The notes beneath the pieces are model-generated. The model had not been told where the DNA came from. It worked only from the letters and a program-made list of their open reading frames with translations, and did not search any database. Positions 24,847 to 33,018 of a DNA stretch of 64,000 nucleotides are shown piece after piece. The position numbers and the translations under genes were made by a program. Within the stretch, counting starts at the first letter, position 1, and each line of letters opens with the position of its first letter. Source of the stretch: Opitutaceae bacterium (lineage in GTDB: Bacteria; Verrucomicrobiota; Verrucomicrobiia; Opitutales; Opitutaceae); contig JAEUGW010000051.1 in assembly GCA_016795565.1 (NCBI GenBank), positions 1-64,000 of the forward strand, read 5' to 3'.

Positions 24847-26784
24847 ATGAACACCACCATCGCAGCGTCCTTCCGACGCCTGTTACTCCTCCAGCCTGCG
24901 CCCAGCCTTCGGCTGGCAAGCGCCGGCTCAATCGTCCGCCAGCCGCTTAGGCTTGCGGGCGTCCTCGTATGGAGCCTGTGGCTCGCCCACTCCATCCTCG
25001 GCGCCCAAACGGCCGAACCGGAAAAGCTCCCGACGTATATCCTCAGTGCCACGCGGACTCCGGCGGCCCTGACCACGCTCGGCACCTACGTCGAGCAAAT
25101 CACTGCGGCCGATCTTGCCCGCATGCAGCTTACCGGCCTGCGCTCCGGCCTGCGTGGCATCCCGGGCGCAACCGGTGCCCAGTCGGGAGCGCCGGGCGGC
25201 ATCGCCTCGGTCTTCCTGCGCGGGTCGAACTCGAACCAGACGCTGTTCCTCGTGGATGGCATCCGCTTCAACGACCCCAACACCGATTACCAAGTGTCAC
25301 TCGGCGGCATGTGCCTCAACGGGTGCGATAATCTTGAGGTGGCGCACGGCCCGCAAAGCACGCTTTATGGCGGCGAAGCCGTCGGCGGCGTCGTCTCCCT
25401 GCGCAGCCAGCGCGGCGCGGGGCCGGGCAGCGCGACCCTGGTCGCCGAGGCGGGTTCTTTCGGCACCGTGCAGGGGGTGGTCAGTGCGCAGGCCGGCGAT
25501 GCGACGCGCGCCTACACGTTCGCCGCGTCCGGCGGCCACACCGACAACGAACGCGCGAACAACGAATTCGACAGCATCACCTACTCGCTCCGGCTCGACC
25601 GGCAGGTGACGAAGGCTGTTGCCATCGGCGCAACCTGGCGCGGGTTCATCGGCCGCTACGGTTCTCCCGGGGCCGCGATCGGCTTCGGCGCCAACGATCC
25701 CGACAACGTGGAAAGCGAGAGCAACCAGCTGGCGACCGTGTTTGCCGACCTGACGCACTCGCCGGGGCTGACGAGCCATGTCGTGCTCGGCGGACAGGAC
25801 CGGCGCTATGTGTCTGACAGCGGCACGAGCGAGACGGTGGTCAGGAATCGTCGCGCCGTGCTCGACTGGCAGAGCACCTATGTGCTGAACGAACAGCACC
25901 GGGTGACCGGTGGTCTGACCGCCGAGGCAAACCACACCCGCAACAACGGCTTCGGCAACATCAACGAGCGACAGAGCCTGCTGGCCGTATTTGCGCAGGA
26001 CGAGTGGACGCCGGTTGAGCACGTTTATCTGACCGCCGGCCTCCGCAGCGACGACCACGACACCTTCGGCCGCGCCACGACGGGGCGGGTCACGGCAGCG
26101 TGGCTGTCGCAGGACTCGAAATGGAAGGTCCGCGCCACCTATGGCACGGCGTTCCGCTCGCCCAGCTTCCTCGATCTCTACGGCCAGAGCTCGTTCTACG
26201 TCGGCAATCCCAGCCTGAAACCCGAGAAGGCGCGCGGCTGGGATGGCGGCGTGGACTATTTCCTCGCGGGCAACAAAGGCGTGCTGAGTGCGACGTGGTT
26301 TGACACCCGCTACGACAACCTGATCGTGTTCGACTTCGGTGTGTTCCCCGGCACGACGGCCAACGTTGAGGAGGCCCGGACGCGCGGGGTCGAGCTGGCT
26401 GCGAAGCTCGATTTCTCGGGCACCACCAAGCTGCGCCTGGCCTACACCTATCTCGAGGCGGAGAATCGCTCCCAAGGCATCCGCCTGCTACGCCGCCCGC
26501 GCAACAGCGGATCGCTTGATCTGTGGCACGACTTCGGCCGCGGCTTCAGCGCGGGCGCGGGGGTGGCGTTTGCGGCGGGTCGGCAGGATGTGCACGCGGC
26601 GACGTTTGCAACAATTGATGCCGAGGATTACACCGTCGTGCGCGTCTATGTGTCGTGGCAGGTGAACGACCGGCTGGCGGTGAAAGCCCGCATCGAGAAC
26701 CTGCTCGATGAGGCCTACGAAGAAGTGCACGGCTACCCGCAGCTCGGGCTCGGCGGCTTTGCCGGCATCGAGTGGAAGTGGTAG
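24847..26784 (+). CDS. BtuB-like TonB-dependent vitamin B12 receptor
   Basis: 645 residues. After an N-terminal export signal (RLAGVLVWSLWLAHSILGAQ) comes a TonB-box region and plug (about 60-190: LFLVDGIRFNDP and GPQSTLYGGEAVGGVVS are canonical plug motifs), then a 22-strand-type barrel ending in Trp (FAGIEWKW). Size and plug motifs match BtuB, and the upstream cobalamin riboswitch independently points to corrinoid transport. It moves cobalamin across the outer membrane using TonB energy. The start at 24847 is the first ATG after the leader; the Arg-rich stretch before the hydrophobic core makes a long signal. It is divergent from metH, which needs the cofactor. Confidence 0.9.
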   Translation: MNTTIAASFRRLLLLQPAPSLRLASAGSIVRQPLRLAGVLVWSLWLAHSILGAQTAEPEKLPTYILSATRTPAALTTLGTYVEQITAADLARMQLTGLRSGLRGIPGATGAQSGAPGGIASVFLRGSNSNQTLFLVDGIRFNDPNTDYQVSLGGMCLNGCDNLEVAHGPQSTLYGGEAVGGVVSLRSQRGAGPGSATLVAEAGSFGTVQGVVSAQAGDATRAYTFAASGGHTDNERANNEFDSITYSLRLDRQVTKAVAIGATWRGFIGRYGSPGAAIGFGANDPDNVESESNQLATVFADLTHSPGLTSHVVLGGQDRRYVSDSGTSETVVRNRRAVLDWQSTYVLNEQHRVTGGLTAEANHTRNNGFGNINERQSLLAVFAQDEWTPVEHVYLTAGLRSDDHDTFGRATTGRVTAAWLSQDSKWKVRATYGTAFRSPSFLDLYGQSSFYVGNPSLKPEKARGWDGGVDYFLAGNKGVLSATWFDTRYDNLIVFDFGVFPGTTANVEEARTRGVELAAKLDFSGTTKLRLAYTYLEAENRSQGIRLLRRPRNSGSLDLWHDFGRGFSAGAGVAFAAGRQDVHAATFATIDAEDYTVVRVYVSWQVNDRLAVKARIENLLDEAYEEVHGYPQLGLGGFAGIEWKW

Positions 26785-26894
26785 CCCGAAATCTCCGGAT
26801 GAGCTGAGACTCGTTCGGCGAATACTTGCCGACCAGGCCGCAGGCACTCCGCGCTTGCGGCTTGGTTCGGGTGGGGGAAAACTGAGGCACCCCC

Positions 26895-28682
26895 ATGAAA
26901 CTACCGAGCGTCCGAATCATCGTCCCGCTTCTGATCTGCAACACGCTGCTGGCGGCGGAGGATTTTCGCCACGGCCAGCCCGCCCAAGCGCAGCGCGATG
27001 CCGCGCTCTACGTGCCGGACCTTGGGGCCCTGGCGAAGCCGCAATCCAGCGAGTTGCGCGAGCTCGTCGAGCGGTTTGTGAAGGATCGCGACGGCCTGCT
27101 GCAGATCTATTCGGTCGAGGGCTCGGCGCTGCAGGTGAAACGGCTGCGGGAGTTTTATCACGCCTGGCAGGCCCGGCTGGAGGCGCTGCCCTACGAGCCG
27201 CTCGGGGCCGAGGGGCGCATCGACTGGCATCTGCTGCGGCTCAACCTGCGCTATGAACTCGGCCTGCTCGACCGGATGGAGCAGAAAGGGGCGGAGATGC
27301 AGCCGTTCCTCGGATTTGCCGAGACCATCGCCGGCCTGCAGGAGAAGCGGAGGAGTTTCGCGCCGGTTGAGCCAAAGGCCGCGGCGGCCGACCTGGCCTC
27401 GATCCGCACGGGCATCGAGGCGGCGAAGAAATCACTCGAGGGCGACGGCGCCAAGCCCGGCAAGATTGCGGCCCTGCGCGCGGCCAACCGCCTGGACGGG
27501 CTCGGCAAGGTGCTGAAGAACTGGTTCGACTACTACAACGGCTACGACCCCGAGTTTGGCTGGTGGACGCGCGAGCCCTACAAGAAGACGACGGCCGCGC
27601 TGGATGATTATGCCAAGTTCCTGCGGGAGAAAATCGTCGGCGTGAAGGCCGGCGAGGACGAGCCGATCGTCGGCGACCCGATCGGCGCCGAGGGCCTCAA
27701 GCTCGACCTCGAGCGCGAGATGATCCCCTACACGCCGGACGAGCTGATCGCCGTTGCGCAGAAGGAACTCGCCTGGTGCCAGGCCGAGTGGAAGAAGGTC
27801 GCGCAGGCGATGGGCAAGGGCGACGACTGGAAGGCCGCGCTCGAGCAGGTGAAGGCCAACTACGTGGCGCCCGGCGAGCAGCCCGCGCTCATCGCGGGCA
27901 TGGCCTACGAGGCCGTCGACTTCCTCCTCAAGCGCGACGTGCTGACCATCCCGCCGCACGCGATCGACGACTGGACGATGACGATGATGTCGCCCGAGCG
28001 GCAGAAGGTGAACCCGTTCTTCCTCGGCGGCGACCGCATCATCGTGTCGTTCCCGACCGACACGATGGACCACGCCGACAAGCTCGACAGCCTGCGGGCC
28101 AACAACCGGCATTTCTGCCGCGCCGTGGTGCACCACGAGCTGATCCCCGGGCACCACCTGCAGGGCTGGTATATCGACCGCTTCAACCCGCACCGTCAGC
28201 TCTACTACACGCCCTTCTGGATGGAGGGCTGGGCGCTCTGGTGGGAGTTCCACCTCTGGGACCTCGGTTTCGTGCAAACCCCGGAGGACCGCGCCGGCGC
28301 GCTCTTCTGGCGCACGCACCGCGCCGCCCGGATCATCTTCTCGCTCAACTTCCACCTCGGCAGGTGGACGCCGCAGGAGTGCATCGACTTCCTCGTGGAC
28401 ACGGTCGGCCACGACCGGCACACGGCGACCGGCGAGGTGCGCCGGTCGTTCAACGGCGACTACTCGCCGCTCTACCAGGTCGGCTACATGATGGGCGCGA
28501 TCCAGCTGCGCACGCTTTACGCCGAGCTCGTGCAGACCGGCAAAATGAAGGAGAAGGCCTTCCACGACGGCATCCTGCAGGGCGGCATCATGCCGATCGA
28601 GATGGTGCGCGCGCATCTCACCGGCACCAAGCTGCCGCGCGACTACCGCAGCTCGTGGAAGTTCGCCGGGGAGAAGCCGTGA
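26895..28682 (+). CDS. Secreted DUF885 family protein (putative zinc peptidase)
   Basis: 595 residues with a signal peptide (VRIIVPLLICNTLLAAEDF). The family hallmark HHELIPGHHLQ lies near residue 413-423 and supplies an HExxxGH-like metal site; WMEGWALWWEFHLWDLG and YQVGYMMGAIQLRTLYAE are the other DUF885 motifs. DUF885 proteins are gluzincin-like and some may be carboxypeptidases; biochemical data are sparse. It lies 110 bp after the B12 receptor gene on the same strand, so read-through is possible but not shown. Confidence 0.88.
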   Translation: MKLPSVRIIVPLLICNTLLAAEDFRHGQPAQAQRDAALYVPDLGALAKPQSSELRELVERFVKDRDGLLQIYSVEGSALQVKRLREFYHAWQARLEALPYEPLGAEGRIDWHLLRLNLRYELGLLDRMEQKGAEMQPFLGFAETIAGLQEKRRSFAPVEPKAAAADLASIRTGIEAAKKSLEGDGAKPGKIAALRAANRLDGLGKVLKNWFDYYNGYDPEFGWWTREPYKKTTAALDDYAKFLREKIVGVKAGEDEPIVGDPIGAEGLKLDLEREMIPYTPDELIAVAQKELAWCQAEWKKVAQAMGKGDDWKAALEQVKANYVAPGEQPALIAGMAYEAVDFLLKRDVLTIPPHAIDDWTMTMMSPERQKVNPFFLGGDRIIVSFPTDTMDHADKLDSLRANNRHFCRAVVHHELIPGHHLQGWYIDRFNPHRQLYYTPFWMEGWALWWEFHLWDLGFVQTPEDRAGALFWRTHRAARIIFSLNFHLGRWTPQECIDFLVDTVGHDRHTATGEVRRSFNGDYSPLYQVGYMMGAIQLRTLYAELVQTGKMKEKAFHDGILQGGIMPIEMVRAHLTGTKLPRDYRSSWKFAGEKP

Positions 28683-28688
28683 GGGAGC

Positions 28689-28719
28689 TGTAGGGCGGGA
28701 TACGGTGATCCTGCCCTAC
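28689..28719. repeat. Short GTAGGGC palindrome (type F)
   Basis: TGTAGGGCGGGAT and ATCCTGCCCTAC are complementary arms around a short loop. Located 7 bp after the DUF885 stop and directly before the stop of the convergent gene. Confidence 0.7.
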
Positions 28720-29441
28720 GCTTGAGTCGCTCGCGCCCAATTCAGGTCGCCGAGATTCTTGAGCAGTGCCTCGTCATCGAGGTCCGCCGGCCAGTCGTAG
28801 GCGGCGGCCACGGAGGCGTTGAGAGCTTCTAGATCTCCGCCACGCGCGGCCCGTGCGACGGCGTGACGGTGTTCCTCCTGCGCCCTGCTCAGTGCGCTGA
28901 GGCCGGCTTGGGGCGACCAGGGAAAAGGAAAGCTGGCGATGGCCCGCGTGGGATTGGCTGGCAAGTGATGTTGCTGCCACCAGAGGGCGAACGGGTGCGA
29001 GGAAAGGATGCCGTGGGCGAAATCGTCGTCACGAACCACGGCGAGCAGGGTGTCATCGGGCAGGGTGCTTGAATCAAGCCAGAGCCAGTCGGGAAATTTG
29101 GCGGCGACGGGAGTGGCGAGGTAGCGGTCGCGGCGGGCGAGGGCATTGCGGAGGGCGCGGTTTTGTCCGGCGGCGCGTGGTGCAAGGCGGAAGGGTTCGG
29201 CGTAGAGCCTGGCCTCCTGGGCGTCCATGTCCGGTGGAAAATCCACGACCCAATACTCCCGGAGCTGGCCGCGTTCGCATGTGGCACACGGTCGCATCAC
29301 ATCGGCATTGGGCCGACCACATGGATTCCGGGCAGAGAGCAGCTGCTTTCGGACGGTTGTGCTGAGCCGTGCCGACGCGGGGATAGGCTCGCCCAACCAG
29401 GTGAGACCGGTGTTTTCGGGCAGTGATGAAGGTGTCGGCAT
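28716..29441 (-). CDS. Orphan C-terminal fragment of an MmeI-like DNA methyltransferase
   Basis: 241 residues that resemble only the C-terminal target-recognition part of large MmeI/type IIG-like DNA methyltransferases: SLPENTGLTWLG, NPCGRPNADVMRP, YWVVDFPPDM, RYLATPVAAKFPDWLWLDSS, FPFPWSP, AQEEHRHAVARAARGGDLEA and AAYDWPADL. The adenine-methyltransferase core (SAM pocket and NPPY) and nuclease domain are absent; the intact frame begins about where the recognition region begins in full-length relatives. It is bounded by type F palindromes on both sides. Either it is a remnant or a free recognition subunit. No other restriction gene is seen nearby. Confidence 0.6.
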   Translation of the reverse strand: MPTPSSLPENTGLTWLGEPIPASARLSTTVRKQLLSARNPCGRPNADVMRPCATCERGQLREYWVVDFPPDMDAQEARLYAEPFRLAPRAAGQNRALRNALARRDRYLATPVAAKFPDWLWLDSSTLPDDTLLAVVRDDDFAHGILSSHPFALWWQQHHLPANPTRAIASFPFPWSPQAGLSALSRAQEEHRHAVARAARGGDLEALNASVAAAYDWPADLDDEALLKNLGDLNWARATQA

Positions 29442-29469
29442 CGGGTGGACTTATTGAGATTCGCGTAAT

Positions 29470-29574
29470 AGACTGACGCTCGTGTTTCCAAAGGTAGGGC
29501 GGGGCGGCCCGCCCCGCCGCGAATAGGATATCGCGCTCCCGGCACCGGGCCGGTGCGCCCTACCTGTCAGTCTG
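29470..29574. repeat. Type F palindrome with extended outer arms
   Basis: AGGTAGGGC and GCCCTACCT arms (29492-29565) enclose two internal hairpins (GGGGCGGCCCGCCCC and CGGCACCGGGCCGGTGC). Outer short arms AGACTGAC/GTCAGTCT extend it to 29470-29574. Lies between recQ and the methyltransferase fragment. Confidence 0.75.
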
Positions 29575-29585
29575 ATAGGCGAGGC

Positions 29586-31418
29586 TCAATAATCGCTGAA
29601 TGGGATGCGCGGGTTCGTCTTGAGGAAATCCGCGATGACGGAGGCGAAGATCGCGCCGAACTCCGCGCGCTTCTTCTCGCCGACGCCGGTGATGCCTTCC
29701 ATCGCCTCGACGCGGTCGGGGTATTCGCGGGCCATCTGGCGGAGGGTGGCGTCGCCGAAGACGACGTAGGCCGGGACCTTGCGCTCGTCGGCCAGCTGCT
29801 TGCGCAGCGCGCGCAGACGCTCGAACAGGATCTCGTCGCAGGCGATGTCGCCCTCGCGGCGGGCCACGCGCTTCGCCTTGGGCAGGTCCATGGGCTTGGT
29901 CAGCGTGATGGCTGCGCGGGAAACCAGCACGGCCCGGCCCTCGGGCGTGAGCTCCAGCGTGGCGTAGCCGCCTTCGCTGACGGTCACATAACCCAGACGC
30001 ATCAGCTCGCGGCCGACGGCGGCCCAGGCGGGGCGGGAGAGCTCCTTGCCGATGCCGTAGGTGGTCAGGCGGTCGTGGCCCCAGCGTGTGATCTTCTCGG
30101 TGTCGGCACCGGTCAGGATCTCGATGACGTGGTTCAGGCCGACGTTGAAGTCGCTGTTCTGCGCGATGCGGTAGAGGCAGGAGAGGAATTTCTGGGCCAC
30201 GAGGGTGCCGTCGTAGGTGGCGCGGGGTTCGAGGCAGTTGTCGCAGGCGCCGCAGTTGGTGGAGGGGAATTTCTCGCCGAAGTAGTCGAGGAGCTCGGCG
30301 CGGCGGCAGCCGGCGCTTTCGGCATAGTGCACGATCTGGCGGAGCTGGGCGCGGGCGACGGCCTGCTCGTGCTCGTCGGTGATCTCGGCGAGGAAGTGCG
30401 TCTGCTTGACGATGTCGCCGGCGCTGAAGAGCAGCAGGCAGTCGCCCGGCAGGCCGTCGCGCCCGGCGCGGCCGGTTTCCTGGTAGTAGCCCTCGATGTT
30501 TTTCGGCAGGTCGTGGTGGATGACCCAGCGGACGTTGGGCTTGTTGATGCCCATGCCGAAGGCGATGGTCGCGCAGATGATGCGGGTCTCGTCGCGCAGG
30601 AAGAGCTCCTGATTGCGCGAGCGCTCCTCGGCGTCGAGGCCGGCGTGGTAGGGGCGGGCGGAGAACCCGCGTCCGGCGAGGGACTCGGCCACGCGTTCGG
30701 CGGTGGCGCGGCTGGCGCAGTAGATGATGCCGCTCTCGGTTTCACGCTGGCGCACGAAGTCGATGATCTGCTTCGCCGGCTGGTCCTTCGGGATGACGCG
30801 ATAGGAGAGGTTAGGGCGGTTGAAGCTGGCGACGAAGGTGGTGTCACCGCGCAGCTGCAGGTGCCTGATGATGTCGGCGCGGACGCGCTCGGTGGCCGTG
30901 GCGGTGAGCGCCATGACCGGCACGCCGGGCAGGAGGGTGCGGAGCCTGGCGATCTGGCGGTATTCGGGGCGGAAGTCGTGGCCCCACTCGGAAATGCAGT
31001 GCGCCTCGTCGATGACGAGGGCGGTGACGTTCCACGCCTTCAGGTTGGCGGCCCAGTTGTCGAGCATGAGGCGCTCGGGGGCGACGTAGAGCAGACGCCA
31101 TTCGCCGCGGTGCAGGCCGCTCAGGCGGGAGCGCGCCTCTTCGGCGTCGAGCGTGGAATTCAGATAGGTGGCGGCGACGCCGGCGGCTTGGAGCTGGTCC
31201 ACCTGGTCCTTCATCAGGGCAATGAGAGGCGAGACGACGACCGTGAGGCCGGGCCGGAGCAGGGCGGGCAGCTGGAAGCAGAGGGACTTGCCGCCGCCGG
31301 TCGGCAGCAGGGCGAAGACGTCCTTGTCCGCCAGCGCGGCCTCGATGATCTCGCGTTGCAACGGCCGGAAGGTGCCGTAGCCGAAGGTGGTCTTGAGGGT
31401 GAGCAGGAGGTCGTCCAT
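29586..31418 (-). CDS. recQ: ATP-dependent DNA helicase RecQ
   Basis: 610 residues with the full bacterial RecQ layout. The helicase core has Walker A LLPTGGGKS (about 36-44), Walker B DEAH in VIDEAHCISEWGHDFRPEYR, motif III ALTATAT, and motif VI QETGRAGRDG. Then comes a zinc-binding/RQC region (NCGACDNC, about 387-395) and a C-terminal HRDC domain (about 530-605). It unwinds DNA 3' to 5' in recombination repair. ATG 31418 (MDDLLLTLKTTFGYGTFR) fits family N termini; codons upstream to 31469 look non-coding. It appears monocistronic. Confidence 0.95.
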   Translation of the reverse strand: MDDLLLTLKTTFGYGTFRPLQREIIEAALADKDVFALLPTGGGKSLCFQLPALLRPGLTVVVSPLIALMKDQVDQLQAAGVAATYLNSTLDAEEARSRLSGLHRGEWRLLYVAPERLMLDNWAANLKAWNVTALVIDEAHCISEWGHDFRPEYRQIARLRTLLPGVPVMALTATATERVRADIIRHLQLRGDTTFVASFNRPNLSYRVIPKDQPAKQIIDFVRQRETESGIIYCASRATAERVAESLAGRGFSARPYHAGLDAEERSRNQELFLRDETRIICATIAFGMGINKPNVRWVIHHDLPKNIEGYYQETGRAGRDGLPGDCLLLFSAGDIVKQTHFLAEITDEHEQAVARAQLRQIVHYAESAGCRRAELLDYFGEKFPSTNCGACDNCLEPRATYDGTLVAQKFLSCLYRIAQNSDFNVGLNHVIEILTGADTEKITRWGHDRLTTYGIGKELSRPAWAAVGRELMRLGYVTVSEGGYATLELTPEGRAVLVSRAAITLTKPMDLPKAKRVARREGDIACDEILFERLRALRKQLADERKVPAYVVFGDATLRQMAREYPDRVEAMEGITGVGEKKRAEFGAIFASVIADFLKTNPRIPFSDY

Positions 31419-31573
31419 CGCGGGGAGCTGTGTGGATGGGTGAGCGGGGTGCGGCCAGCAAGCCCGCAACCAGCGAAAGGGCGATATTATGAGCGCGCGC
31501 CCGCGGTGGGGGCTGAGCCGGACGACGGCGGTCAGAGTGAGGGTGCGTGGCGTCAGGCGCGCGAAGGCGGCAT

Positions 31574-31601
31574 AAAAAAGCCGCGCGGTGAGGCGCGGCT
31601 T
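31574..31601 (-). terminator. Rho-independent terminator of the coiled-coil membrane protein gene
   Basis: AAGCCGCG(C) and (G)CGCGGCTT form a stem over a short loop, followed on the minus strand by TTTTTT. It lies about 22 bp past the stop codon at 31623. Confidence 0.9.
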
Positions 31602-31622
31602 GGAGCGGGGTGATAACCCGAA

Positions 31623-32441
31623 TTATTTCTTGGGGGCGTTTTCCTGGATTTCGGCCAGGCGCTTGTCGAGGGCGTTCATGTCGCTGACGAGGCGCTCCTC
31701 CATCTTCTTCCGGTCGGTGCTGTTGACGATGCTGAGGTTGGCGGCGTCGCGCACGATGTTGGCGGGCAGGGTGAGGAGGCGGGTGAGGAGGCCCTGGTCC
31801 TTGAAGCTGCTCAGGTAGAGGGCGGTGATCTCGTGCGAGAGCTTCATCGAGTCCTGCGCGACGGCCTGCGAGGCGAGTAGCTGGGTGTTGAGCTCCTGGT
31901 TGCGGGACATCTCGCCGGTCAGCACGCCGCTGATCTGGTCGGTGATGCGCTGGCTGTAGGCGTCGATCTTCTCGCGGGTCAGGTTCTGGTCCTTGGACAT
32001 CTCGCCGAGGATGGGGGAGATGTTCGCGGCCAGGCGGCTGGAAACCTTGTCCACCTGCTCATTCTGGAGCTTCTCGGCCTCCTCGGGGGTCTTCGGGATG
32101 TTGGAACCATAGGGCATGACCTTCGCGGCGATGGCTTCGGCGAGTTGGTTGACCTTCTGCTCGTTGAGCTTGGCGACTTCCTCGTCGGTCATGAACACGT
32201 CGGCGGCGCGCTTGGAGATGGCGTCCTTGAGCAGCTGGTTGACGGATTCGATGTGGCGGCGGGTTTCCTCGGCGGAGGCTTTCATCTCGGCGTTGGTCTG
32301 CTCGCGCAGGAGGGCGATCTCGGCCTGCTGCTTGGCGGCCATGTCGGCGGCCATCTTTTGGTTGAACCAGAAAGCGATGCCCAGGATCAGGGCCGCGGTG
32401 AGGATGATTGCGGGGAGTTGTTCTTTAAGCTTTTGCCACAT
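31623..32441 (-). CDS. Membrane-anchored coiled-coil protein of unknown function
   Basis: 272 residues: one N-terminal transmembrane helix (LPAIILTAALILGIAFWF, about 9-26) followed by long amphipathic helices rich in Gln, Glu, Lys and Ala, for example MAAKQQAEIALLREQTNAEM. No Cys and no catalytic motif. The C-terminal tail is again helical (MEERLVSDMNALDKRLAEIQ). The layout suggests an inner-membrane protein with a large periplasmic or cytoplasmic coiled coil. It resembles no family I can name. Monocistronic, with its own terminator, divergent from the small gene at 32529. Confidence 0.75.
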   Translation of the reverse strand: MWQKLKEQLPAIILTAALILGIAFWFNQKMAADMAAKQQAEIALLREQTNAEMKASAEETRRHIESVNQLLKDAISKRAADVFMTDEEVAKLNEQKVNQLAEAIAAKVMPYGSNIPKTPEEAEKLQNEQVDKVSSRLAANISPILGEMSKDQNLTREKIDAYSQRITDQISGVLTGEMSRNQELNTQLLASQAVAQDSMKLSHEITALYLSSFKDQGLLTRLLTLPANIVRDAANLSIVNSTDRKKMEERLVSDMNALDKRLAEIQENAPKK

Positions 32442-32528
32442 GGTGTGTAGAGGTGGAGTGTGCAGGACAGGGATAGCAGGTGGATGTTCAATTGCAATGC
32501 CGCCCTGACCTGTAAAAATCCGCGCCTG

Positions 32529-32843
32529 ATGAGCCTAAATCGCTATGAAACGGCCCTCTTTTCCTATTGGGAAAAGAACCCCGATGAACGCCGCCATTGG
32601 CAGGGCAAGGTGACCGATGCCACCCGCGCCGCCAGCCAGCCGGGCGAGACAGCGCGGGCGCTGGAGCGCGACCTATGGGCGCATCTGGTCGAACGCAGCG
32701 CTCACGTGCCGACGCTGCGGGGCATGGCGGCGAACCGCATCAGCCTGTTGAACCTCGCGGAGCACCTGATCCGCCTTTGGGGCCCGGCGCCCAAGCCAAA
32801 GCAGGCGGCGGTGCCCCGGGCGGGCCCGCCCGACATGGGCTAG
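32529..32843 (+). CDS. Small protein of unknown function
   Basis: 104 residues, mostly helical and basic, starting MSLNRYETALFSYWEKNPDE. The N-terminal pattern (Tyr-Trp-Asp/Glu, then RRHWQGKV) and the hydrophobic C-terminal helix (ISLLNLAEHLIRLWG) look like a compact soluble domain; the last 20 residues are Pro-rich. No family recognised. Start at 32529 is preferred over ATG 32460, whose extension is less protein-like. Divergent from the coiled-coil gene. Confidence 0.6.
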   Translation: MSLNRYETALFSYWEKNPDERRHWQGKVTDATRAASQPGETARALERDLWAHLVERSAHVPTLRGMAANRISLLNLAEHLIRLWGPAPKPKQAAVPRAGPPDMG

Positions 32844-33018
32844 CTAGCCGCACCAGTTGCCCTGCGGCCGGCGAGCATCCGCCGGTATCAGGTGCCGCGT
32901 GCGCGGCCTCGACCTCATATCCATTCCTGAGCGCAGCCATCGTTTTTTCGCCTTTGCAGAGTGCGGGAAATCATCCGTGCTAGGCGGGCAATTGTCCTCA
33001 GCCCAAAACTTTTCCATC

